The notes: generated from the sequence alone by a model not told the origin. A stretch of DNA of 64,000 nt from Membranipora membranacea (GCA_914767715.1 OU612072.1:4590001-4654000), one strand, 5' to 3'. Counted from the first letter of the stretch, positions 1 through 12,372 are shown. Made by a program: numbers and translations.

Positions 1-478
1 GAGAGGGATACATGGTTGACCATGAAATATAACAAGCTTTATTTTCGCTGACCAAATAACTCAGACACTCAGTGGAAAAATGTTAGATTGAATCGGTTTT
101 CCGTGTATATGTTTGTGCTAGATAATCACGGCTGAAGATATTAACAAAGATACCTATCTATCGCTATTAGGTAGATGTATAAAAAGGAATTATACAATTG
201 TTGTTATGACACAATAGATAAAAGGCTGACGACAGGCCACCTAAAAGTCTGAGTTCTTTTAAATTCAGGTCAGCTATTTTTAGCCACGTAATCAACAACA
301 AAATATAGCCAAATTGTGCACCAGATTCAAACATTTTAGAAATCTGTATCAGGTTATTTAATACGACTCATTTATGAAGAAATCAACCACATAGAGATTG
401 AAGCTAACAGTACCAACACTGTAGCATCACAGAAGCTGTGCTACTATCATATATTTTTTATTTATTCGTTTAGGAACA

Positions 479-892
479 ATGAAAACTCCCACTCCAGAAA
501 TGTCTGATGTGAGGACATATGCATCTAAATCCTCAACAGTGGATGAGTTTATTTCTGCCCTAGACATTAGCCAACAACAAATATCTGACTTGGAAGAGTC
601 AACCAGGGGACAAAGTGACAACAGGAACTGGATGAGAGCAAGAGAAGGCAGGTTGACGGCATCCAATTTCTACGGGATACACACCAGGATAGAATCACCA
701 AAAGCTGAGCCAAGAACGGACATGTCCCGCTTGAAAGAAAGACATAAATATTATGGGCAGGTGGCAGGTGCAAGGCCAGATGATGGTCACAGGGGTATTG
801 GCCACACATTTCTTACTTTTATATCCGAATCAGAAAATTTTCTTTATACTGTTACTCATGACAAGCTGTTTTGTAAAAAAAATGAGAGCTAA
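479..892 (+). pseudogene. YqaJ-like exonuclease N-terminal fragment
   Basis: This is a 137-codon open frame preceded by a good splice acceptor (TTTAG just before the ATG region), so it is probably one exon. Around residues 42-65 it reads RGQS, then W, then GRLTASNF. The pattern of a Trp followed by Arg and an R-L/I-T-A-S-N/R-F block is the conserved start of the YqaJ viral-recombinase/lambda-exonuclease-like domain found in many transposon- and virus-derived animal genes. The catalytic Asp/Glu-x-Lys core expected further on is not seen, because the frame leaves the family pattern after about residue 90 and stops. I call it a truncated relic. The YqaJ assignment rests on one motif and is moderate. 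Confidence 0.4.
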
Positions 893-1154
893 TATATCAG
901 CATTCTATATCCAATATATAGCTCCCCAATTCTTAAATGAGCCAGTTCCGACGAAAGCTAGACAAACGTGTGAATAGAGCAATGTATACTGTTTTATACA
1001 GGTTTCAAATTTGTTTTGTACATTTAAGCCAATTTCTGTGAATGGGGTGTGAGATGATTCTTAGTTAATATTAATCCACAAGGAGACCATTTGAAATAAC
1101 AGTTTATTGTTATATTTGTTCTAGAAAATAGAGATAATAAATTCTGCATGGCAT

Positions 1155-1411
1155 TAGGTAACTTCGCGCCCTTGGCATCTATATTAAATAATCATTAAAT
1201 TATAAACATTTTCATGGGAAATCCAACTGAATCCAAATTGGATTTAAGTTGTCTCCCTATTACCAATGAGGAGATAATTCTAAGTTTCATGTCAATATCA
1301 TTGAAAAACCCGTATACCCAATCATAAAATCTATTCAGTTGGATTTCCCCATGAAAATGATTATAACTAATGATTATTCAATATAGATACCAAGGGCGCG
1401 AAGCTACCTAA
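1155..1411. repeat. foldback MITE-like hairpin 1
   Basis: The left arm (about 1155-1233, starting TAGGTAACTTCGCGCCCTTG) is the near-perfect reverse complement of the right arm (about 1332-1411, ending in GGGCGCGAAGCTACCTA). The loop is about 100 bp. There is no coding capacity. Arms of about 78 bp with a few mismatches indicate a non-autonomous foldback DNA element. Confidence 0.75.
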
Positions 1412-1548
1412 TCAAATACTGTATGTCTGTATTATAATATTTGTTAATGTCTCTAGAATAAAACTGTGATATAGCACGCTGTTCTCTAAACTGGCAGCAA
1501 ACACATGTCCCATATAAATAATTTTTTCAAGAAAAGGAAAAATGGAAT

Positions 1549-1879
1549 TTATCCTAAAGACTGAATTCCAACTTTGTTGGAATGTCCAGGCTATACACCA
1601 TATTGTTTTCATTTTTTGCTAGAATACATAGGCTATGAGCTATCTGCATTTGTAAAATGAATTTTATTATATAGATTTACGTGTGACAATTGTCTGGTCA
1701 TAAAAATTAGAAAATGTCTGTGTATTGACCCAGGCCACATGTAAATCTATATTATATAACTCATTTCAAAAACACAGATAGCTCATAGCCTATGAATCCT
1801 AGCAAGAAATAACAATAATATGGTGTATAGCTTGAAGGTTGGACATTCTAACAAAATTGGAATTCAGTCTTTAGGATGA
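1549..1879. repeat. foldback MITE-like hairpin 2
   Basis: The sequence at 1549-1681 is repeated in inverted orientation at about 1742-1879. Both arms carry TCCTAAAGACTGAATTCCAA outermost and GCTATGAGCTATCTG further in. The arms are about 130 bp with scattered mismatches. It is a second, unrelated foldback element only 140 bp from the first. Confidence 0.75.
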
Positions 1880-2305
1880 ATACAGAATTAATTATGGCCC
1901 ATCAAAGGTAGAGATGTCTGCAAGAAAAATGACATTACAACATATAGAGATAATGAGTTTTCGGCATCCAGCTGTGCACAATTTTCCCCCAGTTAATCAA
2001 AAACCGCAGGCACTATAACGATCATTGAAGTGTCCTCTCTGTATATCCTTACTCTGTGATTATACTAAGCGGCGAGTTATCTATTTATTGTCATTAAAGT
2101 TCTATCGTTAGGTCGGTGTGATGTGTGCATTTGTAACAAATGTTTATGTTGGGTTTAATCAGCATTATACTATTATATAAAAGATACTGTCACTATCTAT
2201 GCATCGCAATCCATATCATATCATGCCTCAGATGAGAAAAAAAGTAAAATCTGTCTTTACTCGTCGGATGCAGTTTCCACCCAAGACTTGACAATGGGTC
2301 CTTGG

Positions 2306-3223
2306 TGGGGGTGGAACAGATCAGGGTTAGGAAACCTAGGATCGGATATCGGATCGGTCCATGAATTCAACCTCGGATCGGATCCGGATAAAGCGTACAA
2401 ACGCTAAATTTACCAGTCCCGGCAGCTGTACTTTTGCACCATAATATACAGTTAAGGTCATTGAATACATGGATAAACACCGTCAACAATCTTTTCCCTG
2501 AACCATTACCCTAATTTAAATGTGTATAATGTATCTGCTTGGATATAATACTTTACAAGGAGCAACTTATCACTCAAACAGCCAAGACGCAATTGGTTTA
2601 CACAAACAGATTATTTGAAAGGATCATTATTAATGAGTACAAAGATCTCTTGACTCCAAGCATTTGTGAATAGACACTCAATTTGCCAGGTTCACTCGAA
2701 CCCCGATGTTAGTAATCACTGAGTTTGAACAAACTCCCTGCTCCTATGTCCCAAACTCTCTGCTGTGATTAGGATAGGAATTGTCCTCCTACTTTGAAGA
2801 AGCAGAGGAGGATGACCTTGTACATCAAACTATAGACAGTTTGTTACAAGGAACATCGTTGGATTAAAAATTATGTCTTATTCACAACGATCTGAGTAAC
2901 GATGCTTCTCTCAATTTCAGCAGAAAAACACATCCATCAAATTCATTAGCAGCTATGAAAATGAGATATGTATTGAATGCCTACTGATCACCACTGAGTG
3001 CTTTCATCAAAACTCTCAATTATCTAATCTGAACTACAAATTAATGACTATCATACTTCCTACCTTGTAATTTTTAGTGAGGTAAATGATGCTAAAAGTA
3101 AGTGTTGATTAAAGACGTATTATCTCGGATCAGACATAACACATATCCGATCCGGTTTGTGGTTGAATCCGGGGTCAAATATCCGAAATTCAACTCCAAC
3201 CTCAAGAGGTTGTTCCACCCCTA
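2306..3223. mobile_element. non-autonomous hAT element, 918 bp, with intact target duplication
   Basis: The left end reads TGGGGGTGGAACAG and the right end, reverse-complemented, reads TAGGGGTGGAACAA. The identical octamer GTCCTTGG flanks it at 2298-2305 and 3224-3231. An 8-bp duplication plus a short terminal repeat is the hAT hallmark. Subterminal sequence at both ends is rich in CGGAT/ATCCG words, as expected for transposase-binding repeats. It encodes no transposase. It sits inside exon 3 of the ISL2EU transposase: removing it and one octamer restores an open frame. Confidence 0.9.
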
Positions 3224-4339
3224 GTCCTTGGAGGTTACAATAGCAGAGCATATTATGAGGATGTTATCAAGATGTGGCAGATTACTGATACAAACACTTC
3301 GTGATAGAAAGCGAAAACATGTTAGCCGTCGAATCACTCTCTCTACATGTATGCGACCATTTGCAACTTTCTTAGTTTTTAATACTTTGTCTCTAGTCAT
3401 CTGGTTACTCCAGCGTTTTCCTGGTGGTACTATCAATGAGGCCTCCCTCATTAAAAACTCCTCATGTATCTGAAAACCCCTAGCAGCCATAATGACATCC
3501 CCTTTGTCTATATAGTCCAAAAACCCACTTTTAACAACTAGGCACCTGTCTGTTGCTCGATCCCCCCACAGCTTAGATAGGCAGCAGATGCTGCCTTGAG
3601 GTGTTAGCCCTATCAACAATTTGACTGTGTTGTGATGCTTATAATCGCTCCAAGTGGCTGATTGAAACTGAAGGTCATTTGGCCTTTGAATAAATGTTAA
3701 CTCGGAGCAATCAATGATACATCTAGTACCAGGCATACTCTGATAAGTATTTGGCAGAGTCTCAGCTACTTTTTCTTTGGAGTAAAAGACAATCAGTTTA
3801 TGGAGAGCATTGGCCATCTGTTTCACTGTCAGAGAAAATATCTCAGAAACTTTCTTCACAGTTATGCCAAATCTACAAAATCAGAGAGCAATTTCAATGC
3901 CTATTAATGTTATTTACAAGGAAATAATAGGCGATGTTTGTTTTATCTGCTGCGGGACAAAGTGACAGGATATTGATTGATTGTGTCAAATAGATAATGA
4001 TACAGATAACAGATGTAATGGTTGAATGTTTTGAGCTATTTTGCACTGAACTTATTGCTCATTTTGTTTGACATACTCATAGGGCTGTGGTTTGCGTGGG
4101 GGAGAGTTGTAAAGGCTGTTTATTTAAGATGACAAATAGCAATAAATAATTCCGTTCAACACTCACTTCCTAAACCAGTCTAAAATTCGATGTGGAACAA
4201 AATGTCACAAAAACGTACACCAAACGATAATCACTTTAGGAACTTACCTATCCGCGAGGTTTTGATGTAATAGATCAAATCTCAGTTTCATCAGAGTAAG
4301 GAGAATTTTATCTTCGGCGCATAAAGTATGATTTGGCAG

Positions 4340-4814
4340 CTTAACTTCGTTGTGGACGCTCCGTATTCCCCAATATTCAGACCCTGATAAAACACATCAC
4401 GAGAGGAACCAGCGCTCTGCTACTCGGATTGTGCTGCCATTCTCTGACAACTACGAGCAGAGGCTGGACCATCTAGCACTGCCACCCATCACAACATTCC
4501 TGCACACCACTTGCAGTGAACATTTCACTAGAATAGCTGACAACGATAATCACCCCTTGAACTCTCGTATTAAAATAAACACAAACAAAACATCTGCTCG
4601 TAGAGCAAAAATAGATATATATAGGTCATCCAAGTGTAGAACAACCAAAAGACAAAATACCTTTTTTGAATTTTATATGCGATATTTTAACTAATGCAGC
4701 TCAGATTCCTTTTAATTTTATATTTCCATGTATGTGCTGTACATTCGATGCTATCAACCTATCAAAAGATGGATATTAGAATTTAGGCAATAAACAAACT
4801 TCAAACTTCAAACA
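4340..4814 (+). mobile_element. 5'-truncated CR1-like LINE, 3' end
   Basis: The open frame 4350-4694 (114 aa) reads QRSATRIVLPFSDNYEQRL near its start and ends FFEFYMRYFN. This is the classic extreme C-terminus of a CR1/L2-type non-LTR reverse transcriptase. It is followed by a short 3' UTR and a terminal AACTTC-type tandem tail at about 4797-4814. The 5' flank also ends in AACTTC. It interrupts exon 2 of the ISL2EU transposase. Related, more decayed fragments of the same family lie at about 53,868-54,033 and 58,236-58,401. Confidence 0.8.
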
Positions 4815-5923
4815 GTTTCTTCTGTTGATAATTGCGTGGCTCTTTGATGGTAGGTTTCTGTTGTTTAATGTATTTACAGAGCGAATCGAATGATGCAGTG
4901 TTGGGGAGTGAGGTGTAGAAATGTACAGATTCATCCGAGTCAAGAAGCTGCTTATGTTTTGGGTTAAGAAAGTGTTGGAGCTGTTTTATTTTGGCCTTCA
5001 GCTGTAGATAATGATTAGTAGCTTTGTTGCCTTTTTTGTGCTTTTGCCTAATTTTATTAAGCACATTATGATTTGGCCTAGTGACCTCCTCTATTTCTAT
5101 TTCATTGTCTGGCTGAATCTTTTGTTTAATTTCCACATGAGTGTCTGATTTCGGCTTAGCTGTTCCTGCTGTGGTTTCAGGTGTTTTTTTTTGCTACTAC
5201 AGCAGCCTCTGCTTTAGGCGCTATTATTTTAACCAGGCGATCATAAGGTGTTTTACGATGTGCGAGTTTCTGCTTAGCAGGTTCATGACCCATAGAAGTG
5301 ATGGTTTCGGGTTCTCTTGAGTTGGCTGGCCATCAACAAGATGCACAGAGCATATCCTATCACTTTTAGCAGGAAACCAGAGCGTTCCATCTTTCCTCTT
5401 TCGATTGATGAGGACACACCATTCTCGTAGAGTTAGTTGATCCTTAGGGAACTGGATATGTGTGTATGGTGGAGGACATGGACAGTCACCTAAAACAAAT
5501 GTTAGCAATTTTTCATTTAAACAGAGATGTTTGTTTGTCTGCCTGCCTGCTATCTATCACTATCATTATTACAATTAAACCAGAGATCTGTATTTTATTG
5601 TTTCCGCATATTTATCTCCCAATAATTTAGACTAAAATTCAACTCGCATGGAAAATCCTAGAAGAGCCAAAATATAACACAACGACGTCATGCTGAAACC
5701 AGTATATTCAGAATCTGTGTTCGCTTAGCTTTCCAACAATATATAACGTGTCCAAACCGGTCAGCGTTGGTATCCTAACCTTAATATCACCGTTCAACTT
5801 ACATAGGAAGATGGATTAAATAAATTATATTAACTTACGTTTTTTAGCATCATGTATGTGACATTTAGATTGTCTGACCTCTGTGAGATTTAGCCCGTTA
5901 TTCATGCATCCGATACAGCACAT

Positions 5924-8130
5924 GCAACTCTAGGCATATTAGTGATGTCTTGTAACCGCTGCGTATAATTCTTACAGGTATCTCAACGATAACTTCATAA
6001 TTATGATATCTAGATAAATTTTTGATACACCTCATGGAATGTTAACTATTTTTCCGTCCTTTTGGTTTACAGTGTACTATAATTGATCAGCATAAGTTTA
6101 AACCAAATCATAGTACGGAAATAAAAAGCAATATATAAATCATACCTATGATCCCCAAATTTTTCCCAACCCCCTACCTACTAGTTTTCAAGGGTGCCGG
6201 TGCTGAATCAAAAGGAATTTTTTCCCGCAGATGAGCGGTTTTCGAGATAAGCCCCATTTCAGCAGCTTTTTCCTATGCTGCGTGTGTTAAAAGTACCAAA
6301 CCAGAGAGCAGGCAACTCCAAAATGAGCCTCAAATTGGAGCTCAGAAAACTGTCTATTGATGGAAGAGACAAATTTCTGCAACTCTGAATCACCTGTTTT
6401 ATGGTTTGTTGACTACACAGGCAAATCCATCTCCTGCATTATGGCTAAAATTGATGTTGTCACCAATTCTCTTTTAAATTTACCTTGTCTCCTATCAATC
6501 AACACAACCTCATTGAAAGGTCATATTCCAAAGGATGAGATTTAACTTGTACAAAATTCTAAAACTCAAAAATCTGATGGAGGCCTGAATTGATGTGTAA
6601 TGCCTCGTTTGAACTGCAATATTTTCGTTTTTAGGCTGCCCAAAGACCGAAGGATGTTATGGCTTTATCATAAGTAACTGCCTGACTTTAACATGCTATG
6701 CTCTTTGGGTAGTCTATAAGCATAGCTGCCCAGGTCTGTATTCTTCATATTATCTTCAAGAACAAAGGTTTCGGCATCACGTGAACTGGCCAAGGTATTG
6801 AGGATGTTCTTTGGTATTGTCTATTTTCACCTTTTGGAACGTTATTGGGTATCTAGTTTGCTCATGCAAATATTATTTTGCAACAAGTATATTCACACTA
6901 CTATGTTGTCTTCTCTTACTGTGATGTGAGACAATTCGAAGACTGCTTGCGACCTTTGGCATCATGAAAGCTTTCAAGTGGGCAGCCCTAGGGATATTGT
7001 TTAGACAAAGTGTCTGTTATTTAGGCTGAGAAGCCACCCCTATTATATTGTTGCTGCATTTCCCACATCAACTTTGTGTCTTTCCAATCTGGCATTCTCT
7101 AATGACTGGTGATGCCTTCTAGTAACGTCAATAGAGCCAATGGTTTGTTCACATTTCCAAATAGAAATTTGATGATGCACATTTCCAGATTGACCATATT
7201 AATAGTAGCTTACTGAAGGCACAACAAATGTTTCATTCACAACTCCAATCAACCGTTTAATCCCGCCCTTGGAACAACTGTATACCAAGATGGAGAAAAT
7301 TGGGAAGAGGTGGTGCCAACATGTCTGCAGGAGGGTTACAAATTAAGATATCAGAATGGTCACAGCAATAATAATGCAGGGAAACAGGAAGAGAGCAAGC
7401 TCAAAGACAAGAAGTGTTGACACAGTTAAAGTAGACATGTATAGTTGTGAGTTGAGAGGGACATGTTTCATTAATAAATCCCCCAAACGAGAATTAGTAA
7501 ATTGTTTGCAAGGCTAAGCTAGCAAATTTTTGCTCATTTTATAACTGAAGTATGATCGACTATCACACAGCGAGAATAGTGTCTGTTCGCAAACGTGGCT
7601 GGCAATGTTTTTTTTGATTATTTTGATAGCCTATATATAGCATGTGTCATCTTATCACTGTGACATACTATGACATACTGTCATATTTGACATTTGACAT
7701 GTGACACTAAATCAAGCTGTATCTGGTGGAGAAATTCTGAACTGGCCAAATAAATTTTTATTTCTGTACGTTTATATGTGTATTTTATTGCAATGCTGAT
7801 AACAACAGGAAGCAATGATGATCAGAATATAGGCCTAAATAATAATAAATCAACAGATGCCAGTCATTCAACTGTGCTATTAAAATAAAATACACATTTC
7901 ATCTAGCACTTAGGCAGTTCAGACTATAACAAAGAAGAATAAAATCTAGACATAGACGATTCTAGTGCCATTCCTTATTCATATGAATATCATTCTCACA
8001 CAGCAATGATGATGTCATCCTATCCAGAAAGTAGGCCTCATTAAAAATGGATCAAACTATTTAAGTCAACTGCCTAGCAACATAAAATACATACACATTT
8101 TATCTTGAACATAGTGAATACAGGCTATAT
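5924..8130. other. intergenic, no gene recognised
   Basis: I see no convincing coding exon, repeat array or RNA gene here. The longest open frame (6357-6545) shows no family pattern or codon bias and is judged spurious. Confidence 0.6.
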
Positions 8131-8138
8131 TAGTATAG

Positions 8139-8146
8139 TATAAAAT
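8139..8146 (+). promoter_or_regulatory. TATA-like box of the 8.2-kb peptide gene
   Basis: TATAAAAT lies 56 bp upstream of the ATG at 8202. This is a plausible distance for a core promoter with a short 5' UTR. Confidence 0.4.
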
Positions 8147-8201
8147 ACAGATGTTGATAGAAAAATCTACATTGTTAGGTCCGGATGAAGAGGCAGTACA
8201 A

Positions 8202-8874
8202 ATGGATTTCAAATGGATCATTATGGCTATATCCCTTATCTTATCTGGAGTGGTGAGTGGTGCAGTGGTAACAGACCAATATTTGTTCTTTGATGTAGTT
8301 GGTGACAATGTAACTAAGCATAATTCTGCTGTCATTATTTGCTTTTATCTTATCTTGAGTAAAGCTTTAATTTATCCATTTTTAGGTGCATAGATCCAGC
8401 GGTCAAAGTAAGTTCTATTTCATTATCCTTTTTGGACTGCAGCTTTTGAAAGTTTGTACGTTAAATACTATGTAGTGACAAGTTTGTGGCTCCTACTAAA
8501 CATGTATCAGATATATGTATCCATAATCATTCTTATTTGTGAAGAACTTAAAAACTTCTTTAGTTGGTATATGTCAGGAAAACCTATGCCCACCAGCTGA
8601 CGAATGTGCAGAGGGTGAGACACCACAAGATCGGTGAGTAAACTTTTTTAACTTCTAGATGACCCAAATTTAAATTGACTACTAGGTACTTTTTTATTTC
8701 AAGGTATTGAATAACAATTAATTCCCAATTTTCAATCTTTAATTTCTCCCATAAAACAGTACATTAAACTCTTCAATAAAAACTCTGTGGCACTATTGGA
8801 TTTACCTGATCGCATCTATTTTTGTACTACTATATTATCTTATGCATAGGATGTCCGAGCTGTTAGCGGCCTAA
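8202..8874 (+). CDS. small secreted cysteine-containing peptide, four exons
   Basis: Exons are 8202-8252, 8386-8407, 8564-8633 and 8850-8874. All have GT-AG borders (GTGAGT, GTAAGT and GTGAGT donors) and matching phases 0, 1 and 2, giving 55 aa. Residues 1 to about 20 (MDFKWIIMAISLILSG) form a good signal peptide. The mature part contains GICQENLCPPADEC, with three cysteines, then an acidic stretch and a short C-terminus. A TATA-like box lies upstream and an AATAAA signal lies at 8945-8950, 71 bp after the stop. I recognise no family: the Cys pattern loosely recalls a VWC-type start but is too short. The three small internal exons make the model plausible, not certain. The next element downstream is a Bel/Pao relic on the other strand. 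Confidence 0.5.
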
Positions 8875-8992
8875 ATATTTTAATACTTTCTCTCTGTGGA
8901 ATAAGAGATTTCCAAAGATTTTGTTGTAGATTCATTTTGCAAAAAATAAATAAATTTGTCTAAAAACACAATTTTTCTATTTGTATTTGTTA

Positions 8993-9530
8993 CTAGAAGA
9001 CACCTATTTCTCACTCTCCCATCATTCCCTGGAAACACCTCGGTGACTTTAGCTATATATTATCGCCCTCCAATTGCATTAGCATCCGCAAATACTACAA
9101 CATCACCTATACACAAATCGCGCTTAGCAGCTTGAGCCCACTTGTTCTGCGACATAAGAGTTGGGGGCGTATAAATGTGTCCAAAACTTCCAAAAATCAT
9201 CTAGTGAAGATTCGATTATGGCCAGCCTATCAGATGGCTTGATAGGCTGGTCCAACCCGCCTGGCTGAGTAGAGGTGGCACCACCTATAAGCAAACAATT
9301 TGGTGTGAAAAAATTGATATGAGAATCAGAACCTGGCAATCTACCAACAGGTCTCTGGTTCAAGATAATAGCAGCCCTAGTGCAAACAGTAAGAAACCCC
9401 GATGCAGAGAACCTCTTATCACCGATAGCCAAGAGATTAGCTCTTTTAGCACTCTTGACCAACCTATCAACCTAACTTGAGAAAAATCCTATGAAAAATG
9501 GCTGTACTGCAGCAGAATTGTGATATCAGG
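8993..9530 (-). pseudogene. Bel/Pao retrotransposon pol remnant (integrase end, DUF5641)
   Basis: On the minus strand, 9462-9124 reads ILNQRPVGRLPG, then FFTPNCLLIGG, then FWKFWTHLY. This is the integrase C-terminal/DUF5641 signature of Bel/Pao elements. After a frameshift near 9150 it continues with NKWAQAAKRDLCIGDVVVF, then GR, a stop, YIAKV and FPGNDGRVRNR, which is the rest of DUF5641 with a TAA in place of the usual Trp. No LTRs, protease or reverse transcriptase are visible. It is a fragment of an old insertion. Confidence 0.8.
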
Positions 9531-9872
9531 CAGTAAGATAAAGGCAAAATTGGCCGAGCCAAACTTTGAAGGAATTTAAAAGTGACAATAAAACCACGAT
9601 ATAATGGGGAGAGGATATACTAGGTATCAGAGAGTTTATAAGGCTAAATTGATGCCCAAATGAGTTAGGACAGTTACTATGCTACTTAGTAACATTGGGA
9701 CTGGCCGCCTTAAGACTTCTGGTTGGTAATGAATCAAATGGAAATTAACTACATTTTGCAATGTCTGAAAAGATTAAATTAGAACACTATCAAGACATTA
9801 TTAGTTGTCAGAAAGTGACACTTGGAGATACTAAGATTTGTTGTCTTAGCTGTTCCCTTGCATCAAGGAACT

Positions 9873-10266
9873 GTTAAATTATAAGAAAACTAGACGGCCA
9901 CAGGGATACGAAGAAATACCACAAAACTTCAGGGAAGAGGGTACTACACTCTTCATTTTTGAATAGTTTGATTGGCAATTGAGAGCTGTTGCGTGAGATG
10001 AACAGTTGAATGAGTTTTTCAGAAGGCTATAGGTGTTGGGAGGTGGATGACGGACATGGGCAGAAGACCTGCTTGCAAGTTTCAGTTGCCTGGAACACAA
10101 ACCCTCTCACTTCAACCCCTCTAGTTTTAACTCTTCATATTCCCTGTGACTTTTTGCAGCAGGTATGGGTGTAGCCTGTATTGACAAGCATAGTCTTAAT
10201 AACAACACAGACATTATCATAGTTAGAACCATTAATATTTTGACAATATTCATGATATCCAATTGA
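9873..10266 (-). repeat. dispersed repeat, copy A (inverted relative to copy B)
   Basis: It is the reverse complement of 22,507-22,905 over about 395 bp at roughly 90% identity. Both copies keep the same open stretch (9879-10100 here) with only a few amino-acid differences, and both end near a CTAG/ATAATTT boundary. No family was recognised. Confidence 0.75.
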
Positions 10267-12060
10267 ATCTTCCTTTGCTTTGTTCATGTAGTTTTTTTCA
10301 CAGCTGAAACAATAAGCTGAGTTGTCTCCTCTTTAGACCTGTACAAGATATAAATGTCTATGAAAAGATCTAGTGTCTGAGCATTTTCCTCGAGCGTTGT
10401 GGATAATGCTATAAATTACTATTGGTTGGGGCCTCTTTCTGGCCACCTACCATAATTGCTCATTCTAAACTTGTGTAACTTTTGATTTAGGGCTCATCTT
10501 TTACATATTTAATACTTCCATTAGATGGGAAAGGTTTTTTTGAATTCAAACCAGAATTTTGTAGTTAAGAGAGTCTGCCATATACCAGGCAATCAATCTA
10601 GCATTATTAATTCTGCGACTACAAATGCAATATTTCCCCAAAATTGTGATCGATATGCCATATTGAAAACAGTCCAAAGAAGATCAGATTAATTTTTCAT
10701 ACTTTTATCTTTATCAGCGTTGATGTCAGTAGGATCTGTGATCTCAAGTTACTTCCAGAATAGTGTCAGTAGTAATATATTCAAGTGTAGAAGAATAACA
10801 AAATTCGCTTGAACGCTTTACAGAAGTCTGTAAATAGAAATGTCAATTAGGAGGCACAATTCTCCACTGGCTTCAAATCTAATGGCAACAGCTAATGCTA
10901 CCTGGGTTGGACAACAAATCAAATGGTCAGCCTGTGGGTTATTAGAATGCAGAAAATAAATAAAAGTATAGGAAAAATACTATATAGACATACATGAAAT
11001 ACCATGATGACTGCCTCCATCCACCCACAACCCACTGCAAACACTGGTAAAAAAGGTATCAAGATGATCAGGTTGTACATTTTAAGTATCGCACTTGGAT
11101 CTGGTTATGCCACGAATCCCCAAAGGTCACATCGTTTGTTACTAAATCAAAAGGTGAATAAACGTACTAGTTCTTGATTGAAATTCTCATATACTTGAAA
11201 AACGGGTTCCAATGTGGAAAAAACACATGCATGCTTCACAAATCTTCATTGCCGTATATAAGCTCCTTATAAATGATTTAAACCAACATGAATACCAGCC
11301 TTGTATTGCTTAAGAGTCTAGAGTCTTCCATTTGAGCGTTTGCAGGCTGACCTAGATAGCATCTCAGTTACTTTTCCTGTTCCCTTGTTTGCCTGAGATC
11401 TAGTAAATTTCTTAGATAATCAATCATTATAATTTAATTCTCTGAATTTAATTAATTGTATTAAAGGCACAATATCTTCCCATTTATAAAGTATGCCAGT
11501 GATTGAACCTAAAAAAAGGCACAGCACTATAATTTCAGTGATGTGCCTCAAACCTTAAGATCACATGTATCAAATGATATTATACCATCTAGATTTCTGC
11601 ATAGGCGAAACCCGATAACAGTTTGCATTGAAATTAGTTGCTTTTTAATGGCTTAAAAGGCACTGCTTGCAAAATCCAATGATCCAGAAACTTGGGACGA
11701 CGATGAAAGAGGGAGTCGAAATGAAAGAAAGATACATAAATTGTGCCCATTGGCACAACTCAATCATAATTAATTTATGTTAATGTTGCTCATGAACATG
11801 CTGGTGCTGTATAGTGAATAACTGTCAAGTCTAGGATGAAACCCTAGTGTTTAAGTGCAAGAGTAATAGCAGTTAGTTTTACGTCATTGAAAAGAATTTA
11901 TAACCAATGTTTCCTCATTACATCCCCTCTAATTTCATCCTAGACAATTATGAGTTGTGGGTGCCTAATAATGAATCCTTATACAGCTTTAGTTTCAGTC
12001 AGTGAAGTTTACCTCAAAGTCTCACATGCTTGCAGAAAATTGTTTCCAAATCAAGTTGAT
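10267..12060. other. intergenic, nothing recognised
   Basis: No open frame with family resemblance, splice structure or repeat array was found in this stretch. Confidence 0.5.
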
Positions 12061-12073
12061 GATAACTACTTCA

Positions 12074-12283
12074 TTTTAGAAGCTACGCTTGGTTTTTGAT
12101 AAACTGAAATAATTGGACAAAAGCCAAGCGTAGCTTCTAGAATGACACCAAAATATCAAACTGTTAGATGAATAATAATTATGATCAAATTGATTTGGAA
12201 ACCATCTATTGGTGTCATATTAGAGGCTACTCTTGGCTTGTGGTCAACAGAAATAATTCCCCAAAAGCCAAGCAAAGCTTCTA
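12074..12283. repeat. two tandem related hairpins
   Basis: TTTAGAAGCTACGCTTGG (12,074-12,092) pairs with CCAAGCGTAGCTTCTAG about 30 bp on. The arrangement recurs about 130 bp later as TTAGAGGCTACTCTTGGCTT with CCAAGCAAAGCTTCTAG. Both units are followed by a CCAAAATAT-A motif, so this looks like a duplicated small inverted-repeat element. Confidence 0.65.
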
Positions 12284-12372
12284 GAAAGACTCCAAAATAT
12301 TAAACTTTCAGATAAGTAGCTGTGTTTCTGGCATATTTTAGCAGCCAACTGAAGTCTATGATATGATATGTT

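Larger units (their letters stand above)
2193..5923 (-). pseudogene. ISL2EU/THAP-type DDE transposase gene, broken
   Basis: Exon 1 is 5839-5923 (ATG at 5923). It encodes a Cys-rich start with CCIGC and later CHIHD, then a GTAAGT donor. Exon 2 runs from 5489 down to 4248 and holds the THAP-like part (FPKD, W, ICSVHLVDGQPT, NPKPSL), a basic coiled segment and an HTH_Tnp_4-like helix (LLTLMKLRFDLL, LADR). Exon 3 starts at 3872 with the split Arg codon restored exactly across a 375-bp intron. It encodes the DDE_Tnp_4 domain: IIDCSE, WSDYKHHNTVK, then HVERVIRR. The frame runs to a stop at 2193. Damage seen: a LINE inserted at about 4340-4814, a hAT element at 2306-3223, frameshifts near 5300 and in an A9 run at 5191-5199. 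The second catalytic Asp (family ADRGF) is replaced, reading AARGF. The element's own terminal repeats were not found. Confidence 0.85.

Noticed and set aside
4350-4694. 114-aa ORF as a host gene
   Set aside because: It matches the reverse-transcriptase tail of a CR1-like LINE and sits inside another transposon gene.
8993-9120. A further exon of the 8.2-kb peptide gene starting after TTACTAG
   Set aside because: The sequence is accounted for by a Bel/Pao DUF5641 relic on the other strand, and an earlier exon with a stop and poly(A) signal fits better.
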